Origin: JBBQNY01 sp038255255
GTDB lineage: Bacteria; Pseudomonadota; Gammaproteobacteria; Xanthomonadales; Ahniellaceae
Direction of reading: 5' to 3'
Length of the DNA stretch: 26,818 nt
Assembly (NCBI GenBank): GCA_038255255.1
Contig: JBBSLL010000037.1
Location: forward strand, 1-26,818
Every line of letters begins with the position of its first letter. Position 1 is the first letter of the stretch. Shown one piece after another: positions 10,015 to 17,855 of this stretch. Below the pieces are notes generated by a model that saw nothing but the letters and a program-made list of their open reading frames with translations, did no database searches and was not told the DNA's origin. The position numbers and the translations under genes were made by a program.

Positions 10015-11199
10015 ATGGTCGCTGGTGGAATTCGCATAGCGGGTCTTGCGCCTGCATGGGCGTTGATGGCCGCCACGCTGCTCGCGATCGCGGGTTGCAA
10101 GGACGATGGTGCCGCAGCGGGTGCGCCGGGCGGCGGTCCGGGCGGCGGTCCGCCGGGCGAGATGAAGCTGCCGGTGGAAGCCGCAACGCTCGTGCCACGC
10201 CCGCTGTCTGCGACCATCATTGCATCCGGCACGCTGCGCGCCGACGAGTCGGTGATCTTGCGCCCGGAAGTCGCGGGCCGCATCACGCGGATCACGTTCA
10301 ACGAGGGGGAACCCGTCGCGAACGGCCAGGTGCTGTTCGTGCTCGATTCGGCACTTGCCGACGCCGAAGTCCGAGAGGCGCAGGCGATGGCCGAGGTGAC
10401 GCGCACAGCGGTCGGTCGCGCCGACAGCATGGCCGCGCGTTCGCTCATCTCCAAGGCCGAGATCGACAAGCTGCGCGCTGACGCAGCCGTGATGAATGCG
10501 CGCGCCGCCTCCGCGCGCACGCGCCTGGCGAAAACGCAGATCCGCGCGCCGTTCGCGGGCCACGTCGGTTTGCGCGAAGTCTCAGTCGGTGAATTCGTCA
10601 GCGCCGGACAGGAACTGGTGACGCTGGTGCGCCTCGATCCGATCGAGGTTGCGTTCTCGTTGCCGGAGACGCAGCTTTCGCAGGTCGCAGTCGGCCAGTC
10701 GGTCGAGGTGGGTTTCGACGCCTACCGGGACCGCCGCTTCGCAGGCGTCGTGGTCGCCATCGATCCGGTGATCGACCCGGCAAGCCGCAGCGCGAGAGTG
10801 CGCGCACGCATCGCGAATCCGGAAGGATTGCTCAGGCCCGGTCTGTCGGCCCGACTCGCGCTGGGGGTGGGCGCTCCGCGCGATGCGCTGATGCTGCCGG
10901 AGCAGGCCTTGTTGCAGCAGGGTGACGAGCGCTACGTCTACAAGATCGTGGCTGGCAAGGCGAAAAAAGCTGTCGTCAAGACCGGCATGCGCCTGCCCGG
11001 CGAAGTCGAAATCGTGTCCGGGCTCGCGGCCGGCGACCAGATCATCACCGCGGGACAGGCCAAACCGATGATGCGCGAAGGCGCCGGCGTCATGGTGGTG
11101 GCCGGAAGCGATGCTGCGACCGCGGCGCCGGCTGCGGAGCCCGCGCGCGCGGAGGGCGACAAGGTGAAGCCCGCGGACAAACCGGCGACTGACGGCTAG
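10015..11199 (+). CDS. RND efflux periplasmic adaptor (membrane fusion protein), lipoprotein
   Basis: 394 residues from ATG 10015; the frame is open upstream to 9934 but that part has no signal-like sequence. A signal with lipobox AIAGC puts the lipid-modified Cys at 28. A Gly/Pro-rich linker follows (GAPGGGPGGGPPGE). The adaptor domains are visible in order: biotinyl-lipoyl-like half (GRITRITFNEGEPVANGQVLF), a short alpha-hairpin rich in Ala/Arg, the second lipoyl half (IRAPFAGHVGLREVSVGEFV), a beta-barrel (LDPIEVAFSLPE) and the membrane-proximal domain. A charged Ala-rich tail ends the protein. It should couple the RND pump encoded seven bases downstream to an outer-membrane channel. No TolC-like gene is in the window, so a shared channel is likely. 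Confidence 0.93.
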   Translation: MVAGGIRIAGLAPAWALMAATLLAIAGCKDDGAAAGAPGGGPGGGPPGEMKLPVEAATLVPRPLSATIIASGTLRADESVILRPEVAGRITRITFNEGEPVANGQVLFVLDSALADAEVREAQAMAEVTRTAVGRADSMAARSLISKAEIDKLRADAAVMNARAASARTRLAKTQIRAPFAGHVGLREVSVGEFVSAGQELVTLVRLDPIEVAFSLPETQLSQVAVGQSVEVGFDAYRDRRFAGVVVAIDPVIDPASRSARVRARIANPEGLLRPGLSARLALGVGAPRDALMLPEQALLQQGDERYVYKIVAGKAKKAVVKTGMRLPGEVEIVSGLAAGDQIITAGQAKPMMREGAGVMVVAGSDAATAAPAAEPARAEGDKVKPADKPATDG

Positions 11200-11205
11200 C
11201 CTCAA

Positions 11206-14200
11206 ATGATCCTTTCCGACCTCTCGATCCGCCGCCCTGTCTTCGCGACGGTCGTCAACCTCGTGGTGCTGCTCGTCGGCCTGATCGCCTATCAGCGACT
11301 CGCGGTGCGCCTCATCCCCAACGTCGACGTGCCGGTGGTGAACGTCAGCACCAGCTATCCGGGCGCAAACGCGCGCGTCATCGAATCCCAGATCACCCAG
11401 CCCATTGAGGACGCACTGTCCGGCGTCGAAGGCATCGACTTCATCCAGTCGACTTCGCGTGAGCAGTCGAGCCAGGTGACCGTTCGGTTCCGTCTCGCGC
11501 GCGACCCCGACGCCGCCGCTTCCGACGTGCGCGACAAGGTAAGCCAGGCCCGGCAGTTCCTGCCCGAAGAAGCGAATGAGCCGATCGTGCAGAAGCAGGA
11601 AGCGGATGCGCAACCCATCATCTACCTCGCGTTCTCGTCCGACCGCCACGAATCGGTGGAAATCGCCGACGTGGCGGAGCGCCTGGTCAAGGACCGCGTG
11701 CAGACGATTCCCGGCGTTGCACAGGCCCAGGTGTTCGCCAGCACTTATGCGATGCGCATCTGGCTCGATCCGCGTCGGCTGGCGAGCTTCAAGCTGACGC
11801 CCGCCGACGTCGAGGCGGCGCTCAGGCGCCAGAACGTCGAGATTCCCGCCGGGCGCGTCGAAGGCAGCGATCGCGAATTCACCGTGTTGTCCGAAACCGA
11901 CCTGCGCACGCCTGAGGAATTCGGCGCGGTGATCATCGGCGGCGTCGAAGGCTATCTGGTGCGACTGCGCGACGTGGCGAGGGTCGAGCTGGGTGCGCAG
12001 GAGAGCCGCTTCCGCGCAAGATTCAAAGGCCGTACTGCCGTCCCGCTCGCCATCGTGAAGCAGGCGGTGGCGAATCCTCTCGAGATCTCCACGGCATTGA
12101 AAGCGATGCTGCCCCAGATCCAGCGCACGCTGCCGGACGGCATGAAGGTCGAGATCGCCTACGACACGACGATCTTCATCCAGAAATCCATCGAAGAGGT
12201 CTACACGACCATCATCGAGGCACTGGTGCTGGTGGTCATCGTGATCTTCCTGTTCCTGCGCAGCTGGCGCGCGACGCTCATCCCGCTGGTCACGATTCCG
12301 GTGTCGCTGATCGGTGCCTTCGCGGTGATGTATGCATTCGGCTATTCGATCAACACGCTTACGCTGCTGGCGATCGTGCTGGCGATCGGGCTCGTGGTCG
12401 ATGACGCCATCGTGATGCTGGAGAACATCTATCGGCACGTCGAGGAAGGCATGGAGCCGATGGAAGCGGCGCTCAAGGGATCGCGCGAGATCGGCTTCGC
12501 CATCGTCGCCATGACGCTGACGCTGGCGGCGGTGTACGTGCCGCTGGCGTTTTCGACAGGTCGCACGGGCAAGCTGTTCGTGGAGTTCGCGATGACACTG
12601 GCCGGCGCGGTGATCGTGTCGGGATTCACCGCGCTGACGCTGTCGCCCATGATGTCGTCGCGCCTCCTGCGCCGCGAGACGCGGCACAGCCGCTTTTACG
12701 ACATCGGCGAACGCGCGCTGGGTGCGCTCGACCGCGGGTATCGCCGCCTGCTCCGCGGCGCACTCAAGTGGCGTTGGCTCGTCGTCATTTTCGCGGCATT
12801 GATCTATGCGGGCGCCGCCGGCCTGTGGGTCGGCCTGAAAAAGGAACTTGCCCCGCAGGAAGACCAGGGCCTGGTGATCGGGATCGGGGTCGCGCCCCAA
12901 GGTTCGACCGTGCCCTACACCGATCGCTACGCGCAACAGATGGAGAAGACCTTCGCCGGCCTGCCCGAGGTCGACCGGTATTTCCAGATCGTGGGCTTCC
13001 CGTCAGTGACCAACACCATCGGCTTCGTTGGCCTCAAGGACTGGAAGGACCGCGAGCGCAGTTCCGCGGAAATCCAGGGGCAACTCTTCGGTCAGTTCAT
13101 GGGCATCCCCGGCATCTTGGCGTTCCCGACGCTGCCGCCGCCGCTCGGACAGGGCGGTTTCGGTCAACCACTCAACTTCGTGGTCCAGACCACCGGCAGT
13201 TGGGAAGACCTGGGCGCGACGGTGGGCCGGCTCATCGCCAAAATGTCCACGAATCCGCAACTGAGCAATCCCGATTCCGACCTCAAGCTCGACAAGCCCG
13301 AACTGCGTGTCGAAGTCAATCGCGACAAGGTGGCCACGGTCGGTACCAGCGTCGAGGCTGTCGGTCGTACGCTCGAGACACTGCTCGGCGGCCGCAATGT
13401 GACGCGCTTCAAGCGCGGTTCGGAGCAGTACGACGTGATCGTGCAGGTCGAGGACGAACAACGCGCGACGCCGGGCGACGTGTCGAACATCTACGTGCGA
13501 GGCGGCGACGGGCAGATGGTCCCACTCTCCAACATCGTCGACGTCAGGGAAACAGTGGCGGCCAAGGAACTCAACCACTTCAACAAATTGAGGGCAGCGA
13601 CGGTCAGCGCGGGCCTTGCACCGGGCTATTCGATGGCCGAGGCGATCGAGTGGATGGAAGCCGCCCTCGAAGAAGTTGCCCCGGAAGCGCAGTACGACCT
13701 GTCGGGCCAGAGCCGCGAATTCCGCGAATCCGCGAGCGATTTCTCCGTGATCCTGCTGCTGGCGCTGGCTTTCATCTTCCTGGTGCTGGCGGCCCAGTTC
13801 GAGAGCTGGGTCGATCCCCTTGTCATCCTCGTCTCGGTGCCGCTTGCAGCGTTTGGCGCGTTCCTGCTGCTCCGCCTCACCGGCGGCAGCTGGAACATCT
13901 ACTCGCAGATCGGCATCGTGACCCTGATCGGTCTCATCGCGAAGCACGGCATTTTGATCGTCGAGTTCGCCAACCAGTTGCAGGAACGCGGCCGCTCGAA
14001 GTTCGATGCGGTGCTCGAAGCATCCGCCCTGCGCCTGCGTCCGATCCTCATGACGACCGGCGCCATGGTGCTGGGCTCGTTGCCGCTGGCGGTTGCGACA
14101 GGCGCGGGAGCCGAGGCGCGCAACCAGATCGGCCGGGTCATCGTGGGTGGCATGGCCATTGGCACGCTGTTCACGTTGCTGGTCGTGCCCGTCGTGTATC

Positions 14201-14262
14201 TGCTGATCGCGCGCAACCATGCACGCACGCGTGGACATACGCCCGCGCTCGCGCCAGCCTGA
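11206..14262 (+). CDS. RND-family efflux permease (HAE1/AcrB-like)
   Basis: 1018 residues, typical of the family. It begins MILSDLSIRRPVFATVV, the usual first-helix region. It has twelve expected helices in two halves, each with a large periplasmic loop. The proton-relay residues are present: Asp399-Asp400 in GLVVDDAIVMLEN (TM4) and Lys913 in AKHGILIVEFANQ (TM10). The porter-domain entry sequence RLIPNVDVPVVNVSTSYPGA is typical. It should export hydrophobic or amphiphilic compounds using proton-motive force, as a trimer with the adaptor encoded six bases upstream. Substrates cannot be read from the sequence. The start ATG has only a weak ribosome site, consistent with coupling to the adaptor gene. 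No local regulator gene is seen. Confidence 0.96.
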   Translation: MILSDLSIRRPVFATVVNLVVLLVGLIAYQRLAVRLIPNVDVPVVNVSTSYPGANARVIESQITQPIEDALSGVEGIDFIQSTSREQSSQVTVRFRLARDPDAAASDVRDKVSQARQFLPEEANEPIVQKQEADAQPIIYLAFSSDRHESVEIADVAERLVKDRVQTIPGVAQAQVFASTYAMRIWLDPRRLASFKLTPADVEAALRRQNVEIPAGRVEGSDREFTVLSETDLRTPEEFGAVIIGGVEGYLVRLRDVARVELGAQESRFRARFKGRTAVPLAIVKQAVANPLEISTALKAMLPQIQRTLPDGMKVEIAYDTTIFIQKSIEEVYTTIIEALVLVVIVIFLFLRSWRATLIPLVTIPVSLIGAFAVMYAFGYSINTLTLLAIVLAIGLVVDDAIVMLENIYRHVEEGMEPMEAALKGSREIGFAIVAMTLTLAAVYVPLAFSTGRTGKLFVEFAMTLAGAVIVSGFTALTLSPMMSSRLLRRETRHSRFYDIGERALGALDRGYRRLLRGALKWRWLVVIFAALIYAGAAGLWVGLKKELAPQEDQGLVIGIGVAPQGSTVPYTDRYAQQMEKTFAGLPEVDRYFQIVGFPSVTNTIGFVGLKDWKDRERSSAEIQGQLFGQFMGIPGILAFPTLPPPLGQGGFGQPLNFVVQTTGSWEDLGATVGRLIAKMSTNPQLSNPDSDLKLDKPELRVEVNRDKVATVGTSVEAVGRTLETLLGGRNVTRFKRGSEQYDVIVQVEDEQRATPGDVSNIYVRGGDGQMVPLSNIVDVRETVAAKELNHFNKLRAATVSAGLAPGYSMAEAIEWMEAALEEVAPEAQYDLSGQSREFRESASDFSVILLLALAFIFLVLAAQFESWVDPLVILVSVPLAAFGAFLLLRLTGGSWNIYSQIGIVTLIGLIAKHGILIVEFANQLQERGRSKFDAVLEASALRLRPILMTTGAMVLGSLPLAVATGAGAEARNQIGRVIVGGMAIGTLFTLLVVPVVYLLIARNHARTRGHTPALAPA

Positions 14263-14298
14263 GGTTGCATTCGCGTCAACGGGGTCGATCCGAATGCG

Positions 14299-14334
14299 TT
14301 GAGTGAAGTAGAGGTTTTTCCCTCGATCACTCAA
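14299..14334. promoter_or_regulatory. Inverted repeat in the leader of the EF-hand gene
   Basis: TTGAGTGA (14299-14306) and TCACTCAA (14327-14334) are perfect inverted repeats. Between them GAGG-TTTTT-CCCTC could extend a hairpin. The structure ends 12 bp before the EF-hand ATG and just before its GGAGC ribosome site. It could be a dimeric operator, a translation-controlling hairpin, or termination for the RND operon. The sequence does not decide between these. Confidence 0.4.
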
Positions 14335-14346
14335 TGGAGCCACTCG

Positions 14347-14799
14347 ATGAAACTCCCCAGCAAACGTTTTGCCTTGTCCTTCGCAGCTGCGGCGTGCGCC
14401 GCAGGTTTGATCGCAGCGGTGGCCGCGCAGTCCCCGGCGCCACGCACCGACCGTCCCCAGCTGCCGATCAGCATCGCCGACATGCAGTCGCGCCTGCACG
14501 AACGGGCTCAGGGCATCGACGCCAACCACGATGGCTACATCACGGCGGAAGAGTTCCAGGCTTTCCGCGCCGCGCGACGGGCTGAGCGGATGCAGCGTCG
14601 CATGGCGCGCATCGACACCAACAATGACGGGCGGGTCAGCACGATGGAGTTCGAAGCGGCGCACCTGGCGCGGCTGGAACGCGTTGACGCGAATCGGGAC
14701 GGCCAGATCACGCGCGAGGAAATGCGCGCAGCGCGCTTGCAGCGGCGCGGGGAACGCATGCAGCGACGCGGGGACGCACTCCGCGACCCGAAGGCGTAA
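14347..14799 (+). CDS. Secreted EF-hand calcium-binding protein
   Basis: 150 residues. ATG 14347 follows GGAGC and begins a signal peptide (MKLPSKRFALSFAAAACAAG, cleavage near residue 27). Three EF-hand loops are visible: DANHDGYITAEE (58-69), DTNNDGRVSTME (90-101) and DANRDGQITREE (114-125). Each keeps acidic or Asn residues at positions 1, 3 and 5, Gly at 6 and Glu at 12, so all three should bind calcium. The connecting helices are very Arg-rich (RAARRAERMQRRMAR; LQRRGERMQRRG). Likely location is the periplasm; a calcium-sensing or buffering role is inferred and no partner is evident. The upstream frame opening at 14299 lacks a ribosome site and would bury the signal peptide. Confidence 0.82.
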   Translation: MKLPSKRFALSFAAAACAAGLIAAVAAQSPAPRTDRPQLPISIADMQSRLHERAQGIDANHDGYITAEEFQAFRAARRAERMQRRMARIDTNNDGRVSTMEFEAAHLARLERVDANRDGQITREEMRAARLQRRGERMQRRGDALRDPKA

Positions 14800-14813
14800 G
14801 CCCCTTGGGACCT

Positions 14814-14840
14814 TTGCCAGGCGGTCGCGCCGCCTGGCAA
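14814..14840 (+). terminator. Hairpin after the EF-hand gene, probable terminator
   Basis: A perfect 11-bp stem (TTGCCAGGCGG, loop TCGCG, CCGCCTGGCAA) starts 14 bp after the EF-hand stop codon. No T-run follows, so intrinsic termination is plausible but not certain. Confidence 0.55.
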
Positions 14841-14918
14841 GCGCTGCTCGCGCGCGGGCGTTCATCGTGCAGTTCCATCGGTGGACTAGGCTTGGTCCTC
14901 CGATCGTCAGAGCAAGTC

Positions 14919-15257
14919 ATGGCCCGCTATTTCCTGACCCTGCCGGATCCTGCGCTTGCGCGCGGGACCGAACCGTTGCTGTCGTTCAGCGCCAACAGCG
15001 CCGAAGGTCTCGCAGAGCAACTCGAGGCCGCACTGCGCACACCGGTGCTCTTCGAACGCTGGCGCGCCATGCAACCCGATCCCGAGGCGGTCGACCCCGC
15101 GCTCGGCGAAGTCGATCGTGACGCCCGAGTCGAAGGCAAGCAGCGCAGCCTCGCCATCGATCTCGAAGTCGAGACAAGTTTGACCGGGACGATCGTGCGG
15201 ACGCGCCTGCGCTGGCTGGCCGGCTCGCACTGGCAGTTGCGCGACGTCCGCAACTAA
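14919..15257 (+). CDS. Conserved hypothetical protein, 112 aa
   Basis: Starts MARYFLTLPDPALARG, with no signal peptide or membrane segment. It is a mixed alpha/beta protein: an Ala/Leu-rich helix near 28-42 (AEGLAEQLEAALRT), then FERWRAMQPDPEAVDP, and a beta-rich C-terminus (IDLEVETSLTGTIVRTRLRWLAG). I recall similar short proteins in Xanthomonadales genomes but know of no assigned function. I chose ATG 14919 because the upstream in-frame codons back to 14805 cross the hairpin at 14814-14840 and are low-complexity. The ribosome site is weak (AGAGCAAG). It stands alone, separated from the EF-hand gene by a terminator-like hairpin and from gshA by hairpin repeats. Confidence 0.6.
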   Translation: MARYFLTLPDPALARGTEPLLSFSANSAEGLAEQLEAALRTPVLFERWRAMQPDPEAVDPALGEVDRDARVEGKQRSLAIDLEVETSLTGTIVRTRLRWLAGSHWQLRDVRN

Positions 15258-15293
15258 CTCGCTTCACCAGCAAGCTGTGGGTGTTGCGCTGGA

Positions 15294-15365
15294 AGCTGAA
15301 GGCGGTATCGCCTTGCCTCCGGGTGAAGCCTTTTATCCTGCGGCAAGGCGATACCGCCTTCAGCT
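15294..15365 (+). repeat. Conserved-loop hairpin element, copy 1 (forward)
   Basis: Left arm 15294-15317 and right arm 15342-15365 are perfect 24-bp inverted repeats (AGCTGAAGGCGG... and ...CCGCCTTCAGCT). The 24-nt loop 15318-15341 begins TCCGGGTGAAGCC and ends TTTTATCCTGC. The loop is identical, in reverse complement, to that of copy 2 and differs by one base from copy 3. The stem matches the other two copies at only about 14 of 24 positions yet is perfectly paired. It lies 36 bp after the 112-aa gene. Confidence 0.88.
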
Positions 15366-15454
15366 GCCGAGCAGTGCGGAACGCGTCCCTGGCACGCCAA
15401 AGAAGAAGTCCCGAATATCGACAGTCGAAATGGTGTTCGCTCGAGCTCTCGAGC

Positions 15455-15526
15455 GTCTGGAAGCGGTAGGCCACCACCGCAGGATAAAAGGCTTCACCCG
15501 GAGGTGGTGGCCTACCGCTTGCGGAC
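15455..15526 (-). repeat. Conserved-loop hairpin element, copy 2 (reverse)
   Basis: Arms 15455-15478 and 15503-15526 pair over 24 bp with two mismatches near the base; the inner 18 bp (AAGCGGTAGGCCACCACC and its complement) are perfect. Loop 15479-15502 (GCAGGATAAAAGG...CACCCGGA) is the exact reverse complement of the copy 1 loop. It is 89 bp from copy 1 in opposite orientation and lies 60 bp beyond the gshA stop codon. Confidence 0.88.
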
Positions 15527-15586
15527 GCAACCACCGAGCGTAGCTGCATACATTGGCGGCGCGTGCTGCTCGGGGTTGGTGCGTGA

Positions 15587-16948
15587 TCAATAAGCGAAAT
15601 GCTTGAACACCGGATCGACTGATCCTTTCCATGGGCCGTGGAAGAGTTCGAGCTTGCGCTCGGCTGGCGTGATGCCGGCCTCGGCGAATTCGAAGAGCGG
15701 CTCGAGGAACACGCGTTCGTCGTGGCCGTCGCGATTGCGGCGCGCGCGGCGAGCCAGGCCGCCCGCCGCGATCGCAAGTGCATCGCGAGTGAGATCACGC
15801 ACTGTGCGCGACCGAAACGGCAACTTGAAGCCCTGACGCGGCACGCCGTCGCGCAAGGCGTGGCGTTCGGCGAGCGTGAAATCCCGCACGAGGTCCCAAG
15901 CAGCGGACAGCGCGTCGTCGTCGTACAGCAAGCCGACCCAGAACGCCGGCAGCGCGCAGATGCGGTTCCATGGCCCCGAATCGGCACCCCGCATCTCGAG
16001 ATAGCGCTTGAGCCTGACTTCGGGAAACGCCGTGGTCATGTGATCCGCCCAGTCGCCCAGGTGAGGGCGCTCGTTCGGATACGCCGGCAGCTTTCCTTCG
16101 AGGAACGCACGGAAACTCTGACCACTCGCATCGATGTAGTGGCCGTCGCGGTACACGAAATACATCGGCACATCGAGCAGGTAGTCGACGTAGCGCTCGA
16201 AGCCGAATCCTTCCTCGAACACGAAATCGAGCAGCCCGGTGCGATCGGGATCGGTGTCGGTCCAGATTTGGGATCGATAGGAAACAAAGCCGTTGGGCTT
16301 GCCCTCGGTGAAGGGTGAATCGGCGAACAGGGCCGTCGCGATCGGCTGCAGCGCCAGCGACACGCGGAACTTGCGCACCATGTCGGCTTCGGAATCGAAG
16401 TCGAGGTTGACCTGCACCGTGGAGGTGCGCGTCATCATGTCGAGCCCGAGCGACCCGACCTTCGGCATGTAATCGCGCATGATCCGGTAGCGTCCCTTCG
16501 GCATCCAGGGCATCTCGTCGCGCCGCCACTTCGGATGGAATCCCATGCCGAGGAATCCAAGCCCGATTTCGTCCGCGACGGTCTTGACTTCGACGAGGTG
16601 GCCGTCGACTTCGCAGCAGGTCTGGTGAAGATTCTCGAGCTGCGCGCCCGACAACTCGAACTGGCCGGCGGGCTCGAGCGTGATCGATGCGTCGCCCCGC
16701 TTGAGCGCGATCAGCGTGCCGTGCTCCTCGATGCGCTCCCAACCGAAACGCGTGAGCCCCTCGAGCATCGCGCGGATGCCGGTCTCGCCTTCGTACACGG
16801 GGGGCCGCAGATCGTCGAGGCGGTAACCGAACTTCTCGTGTTCGGTGCCGATGCGCCAGTCAGCGGCGGGACGCGAGCCACCGGCGAGGTACTCGACGAG
16901 CTGGCGGCGATCCGTGATGGGCGGGTTTTCCGTCGACGAAGCCGGCAT
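15587..16948 (-). CDS. gshA: Glutamate-cysteine ligase, plant/proteobacterial (GCS2) type
   Basis: 453 residues. It catalyses ATP-dependent formation of gamma-glutamylcysteine, the first and limiting step of glutathione synthesis. Hallmarks include GTEHEKFG (34-41), the early catalytic-domain motif, TRTSTVQVNLDF, RYRIMRDYMP and the C-terminal half with RLKRYLEMRGAD and LPAFWVGLLYD. Its length and motifs fit the plant-type class found in alpha- and some gammaproteobacteria rather than the E. coli GshA class. I chose ATG 16948 (AGGA about ten bases upstream); an in-frame ATG at 16996 has no ribosome site. It lies 99 bp downstream of engB on the same strand. No glutathione synthetase gene is in the window. 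The hairpin element pair lies just beyond its 3' end. Confidence 0.93.
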   Translation of the reverse strand: MPASSTENPPITDRRQLVEYLAGGSRPAADWRIGTEHEKFGYRLDDLRPPVYEGETGIRAMLEGLTRFGWERIEEHGTLIALKRGDASITLEPAGQFELSGAQLENLHQTCCEVDGHLVEVKTVADEIGLGFLGMGFHPKWRRDEMPWMPKGRYRIMRDYMPKVGSLGLDMMTRTSTVQVNLDFDSEADMVRKFRVSLALQPIATALFADSPFTEGKPNGFVSYRSQIWTDTDPDRTGLLDFVFEEGFGFERYVDYLLDVPMYFVYRDGHYIDASGQSFRAFLEGKLPAYPNERPHLGDWADHMTTAFPEVRLKRYLEMRGADSGPWNRICALPAFWVGLLYDDDALSAAWDLVRDFTLAERHALRDGVPRQGFKLPFRSRTVRDLTRDALAIAAGGLARRARRNRDGHDERVFLEPLFEFAEAGITPAERKLELFHGPWKGSVDPVFKHFAY

Positions 16949-17047
16949 CGCGTGCAATTCCTGGGTGCGCGGGCGGGCGCGCGCGATCGAAGCCATGGTA
17001 ATCCGTGCGAGTGCGTCGCACGCGCACCCGCGTGGCGAACCTGGCCC

Positions 17048-17683
17048 CTATGCTTGCGCCTTGATCGGGTCCAGCCAGCCCGCAAGCGTGGCGCGCGCGG
17101 CGTCGAGGCCTTCGCCCTTGAGCGCTGAAAAAAGTTGCACCGAATGCTGCGGATCGATCTGCGCCAGCGTATGGCGCACCGAACGCAGCGTCTCCTGCGC
17201 CGGACCCCGGGAGAGCTTGTCGGCCTTGGTGAGCAGAACATGGCAGCGCTTGCCGCCCCGCTGGGCAAGCGCGAGCATCTGCTGGTCGAACGGGCCCATC
17301 GGATGGCGGATATCCATGGTCAGCGCGAGCCCCCGCAGACTCCCCCGGTTGTGGAAGTAGTGCGTCAGCACGTCGCCCCAGTGTTCGCGCATCTCGAACG
17401 GGACCTTCGCATAGCCATAGCCCGGCAGGTCGATCAGTCGCTCGGCGTCGCTGAGCGTAAAGACCACCAGCTGCTGCGTGCGTCCCGGCGTCTTGCTCAC
17501 GCGTGCCAGCGACTTCTGGGCGCAGATCGCGTTGAGCGCACTCGACTTGCCCGAGTTGGACCTCCCGGCGAAAGCAATCTCGGCACCCTGGTCGTCGGGC
17601 ATCTGATGCAGCTCGTGCGCGCTTTTGAGGTAAGTCGCGCGGGCAAATGGATTGCGGGGGCGGGGGGGGGTATTTGCGGACAT
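17048..17683 (-). CDS. engB: EngB/YihA/YsxC ribosome-biogenesis GTPase
   Basis: 211 residues. Essential GTPase of the TrmE-Era-EngA-EngB group, involved in maturation of the large ribosomal subunit. The G motifs are clear: G1 GRSNSGKSS (40-48), G2 Thr in SKTPGRTQ (63-70), G3 DLPGYG (85-90), G4 TKAD (152-155) and G5 SALKG (186-190). ATG 17683 has GGAAAG upstream and gives the normal family length; the frame is open upstream to 18304, but that part is antisense to cytochrome c4. Codons 5-8 contain a run of nine C. It is divergent from the cytochrome c4 gene, with 172 bp between starts, and probably heads an operon with gshA. Confidence 0.96.
   Translation of the reverse strand: MSANTPPRPRNPFARATYLKSAHELHQMPDDQGAEIAFAGRSNSGKSSALNAICAQKSLARVSKTPGRTQQLVVFTLSDAERLIDLPGYGYAKVPFEMREHWGDVLTHYFHNRGSLRGLALTMDIRHPMGPFDQQMLALAQRGGKRCHVLLTKADKLSRGPAQETLRSVRHTLAQIDPQHSVQLFSALKGEGLDAARATLAGWLDPIKAQA
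17662..17670 (-). repeat. Homopolymer C9 near the 5' end of engB
   Basis: Nine consecutive G on the plus strand (C on the coding strand), followed on the coding strand by G and five more C. The tract falls in codons 5-8 (Thr-Pro-Pro-Arg). Slippage by one base would frameshift engB before its first G motif. Confidence 0.9.
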
Positions 17684-17855
17684 GCTTTCCAGTCTACCCG
17701 CCCCGGCAGGCGTACTCTTTCCGGCGCATCGAGGCGACGGGCATTCGCCGGGATGCTTGGGAGGCGTCTTTGAGATAAATTCACCCCCTCGCGCATGACC
17801 TCGGTGACCGCAATCCTGCGGGGCTCGTGGCGCGCGCTGGTCTTCGGGAATCCGC

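Noticed and set aside
10582..12936. 784-codon minus-strand open frame
   Set aside because: His/Arg/Asp-rich shadow of the RND adaptor and permease genes.
12768..14306. 512-codon plus-strand open frame in a second frame of the RND permease
   Set aside because: Arg/Pro/Gly-rich alternate-frame translation inside a gene with intact family motifs.
13003..14865. 620-codon minus-strand open frame
   Set aside because: Shadow of the RND permease and EF-hand genes; no signal, motif or ribosome site.
15294..15365. Integron attC site
   Set aside because: No GTTRRRY/RYYYAAC core sites or bulged bases, and no integrase or cassette structure nearby.
15294..15526. CRISPR-like array
   Set aside because: Only two units in opposite orientation with self-complementary arms; no direct repeats with unique spacers and no cas genes.
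15294..15526. Terminal inverted repeats of an insertion sequence
   Set aside because: The 89 bp between the two elements cannot encode a transposase, and each element is itself a full hairpin; no target-site duplication is evident.
15277..15543. Small 88-codon open frame across the hairpin repeats
   Set aside because: Its sequence is the translation of the two hairpin elements; the same peptide phrases recur at 22.3 kb because the DNA repeats, not because of protein conservation.
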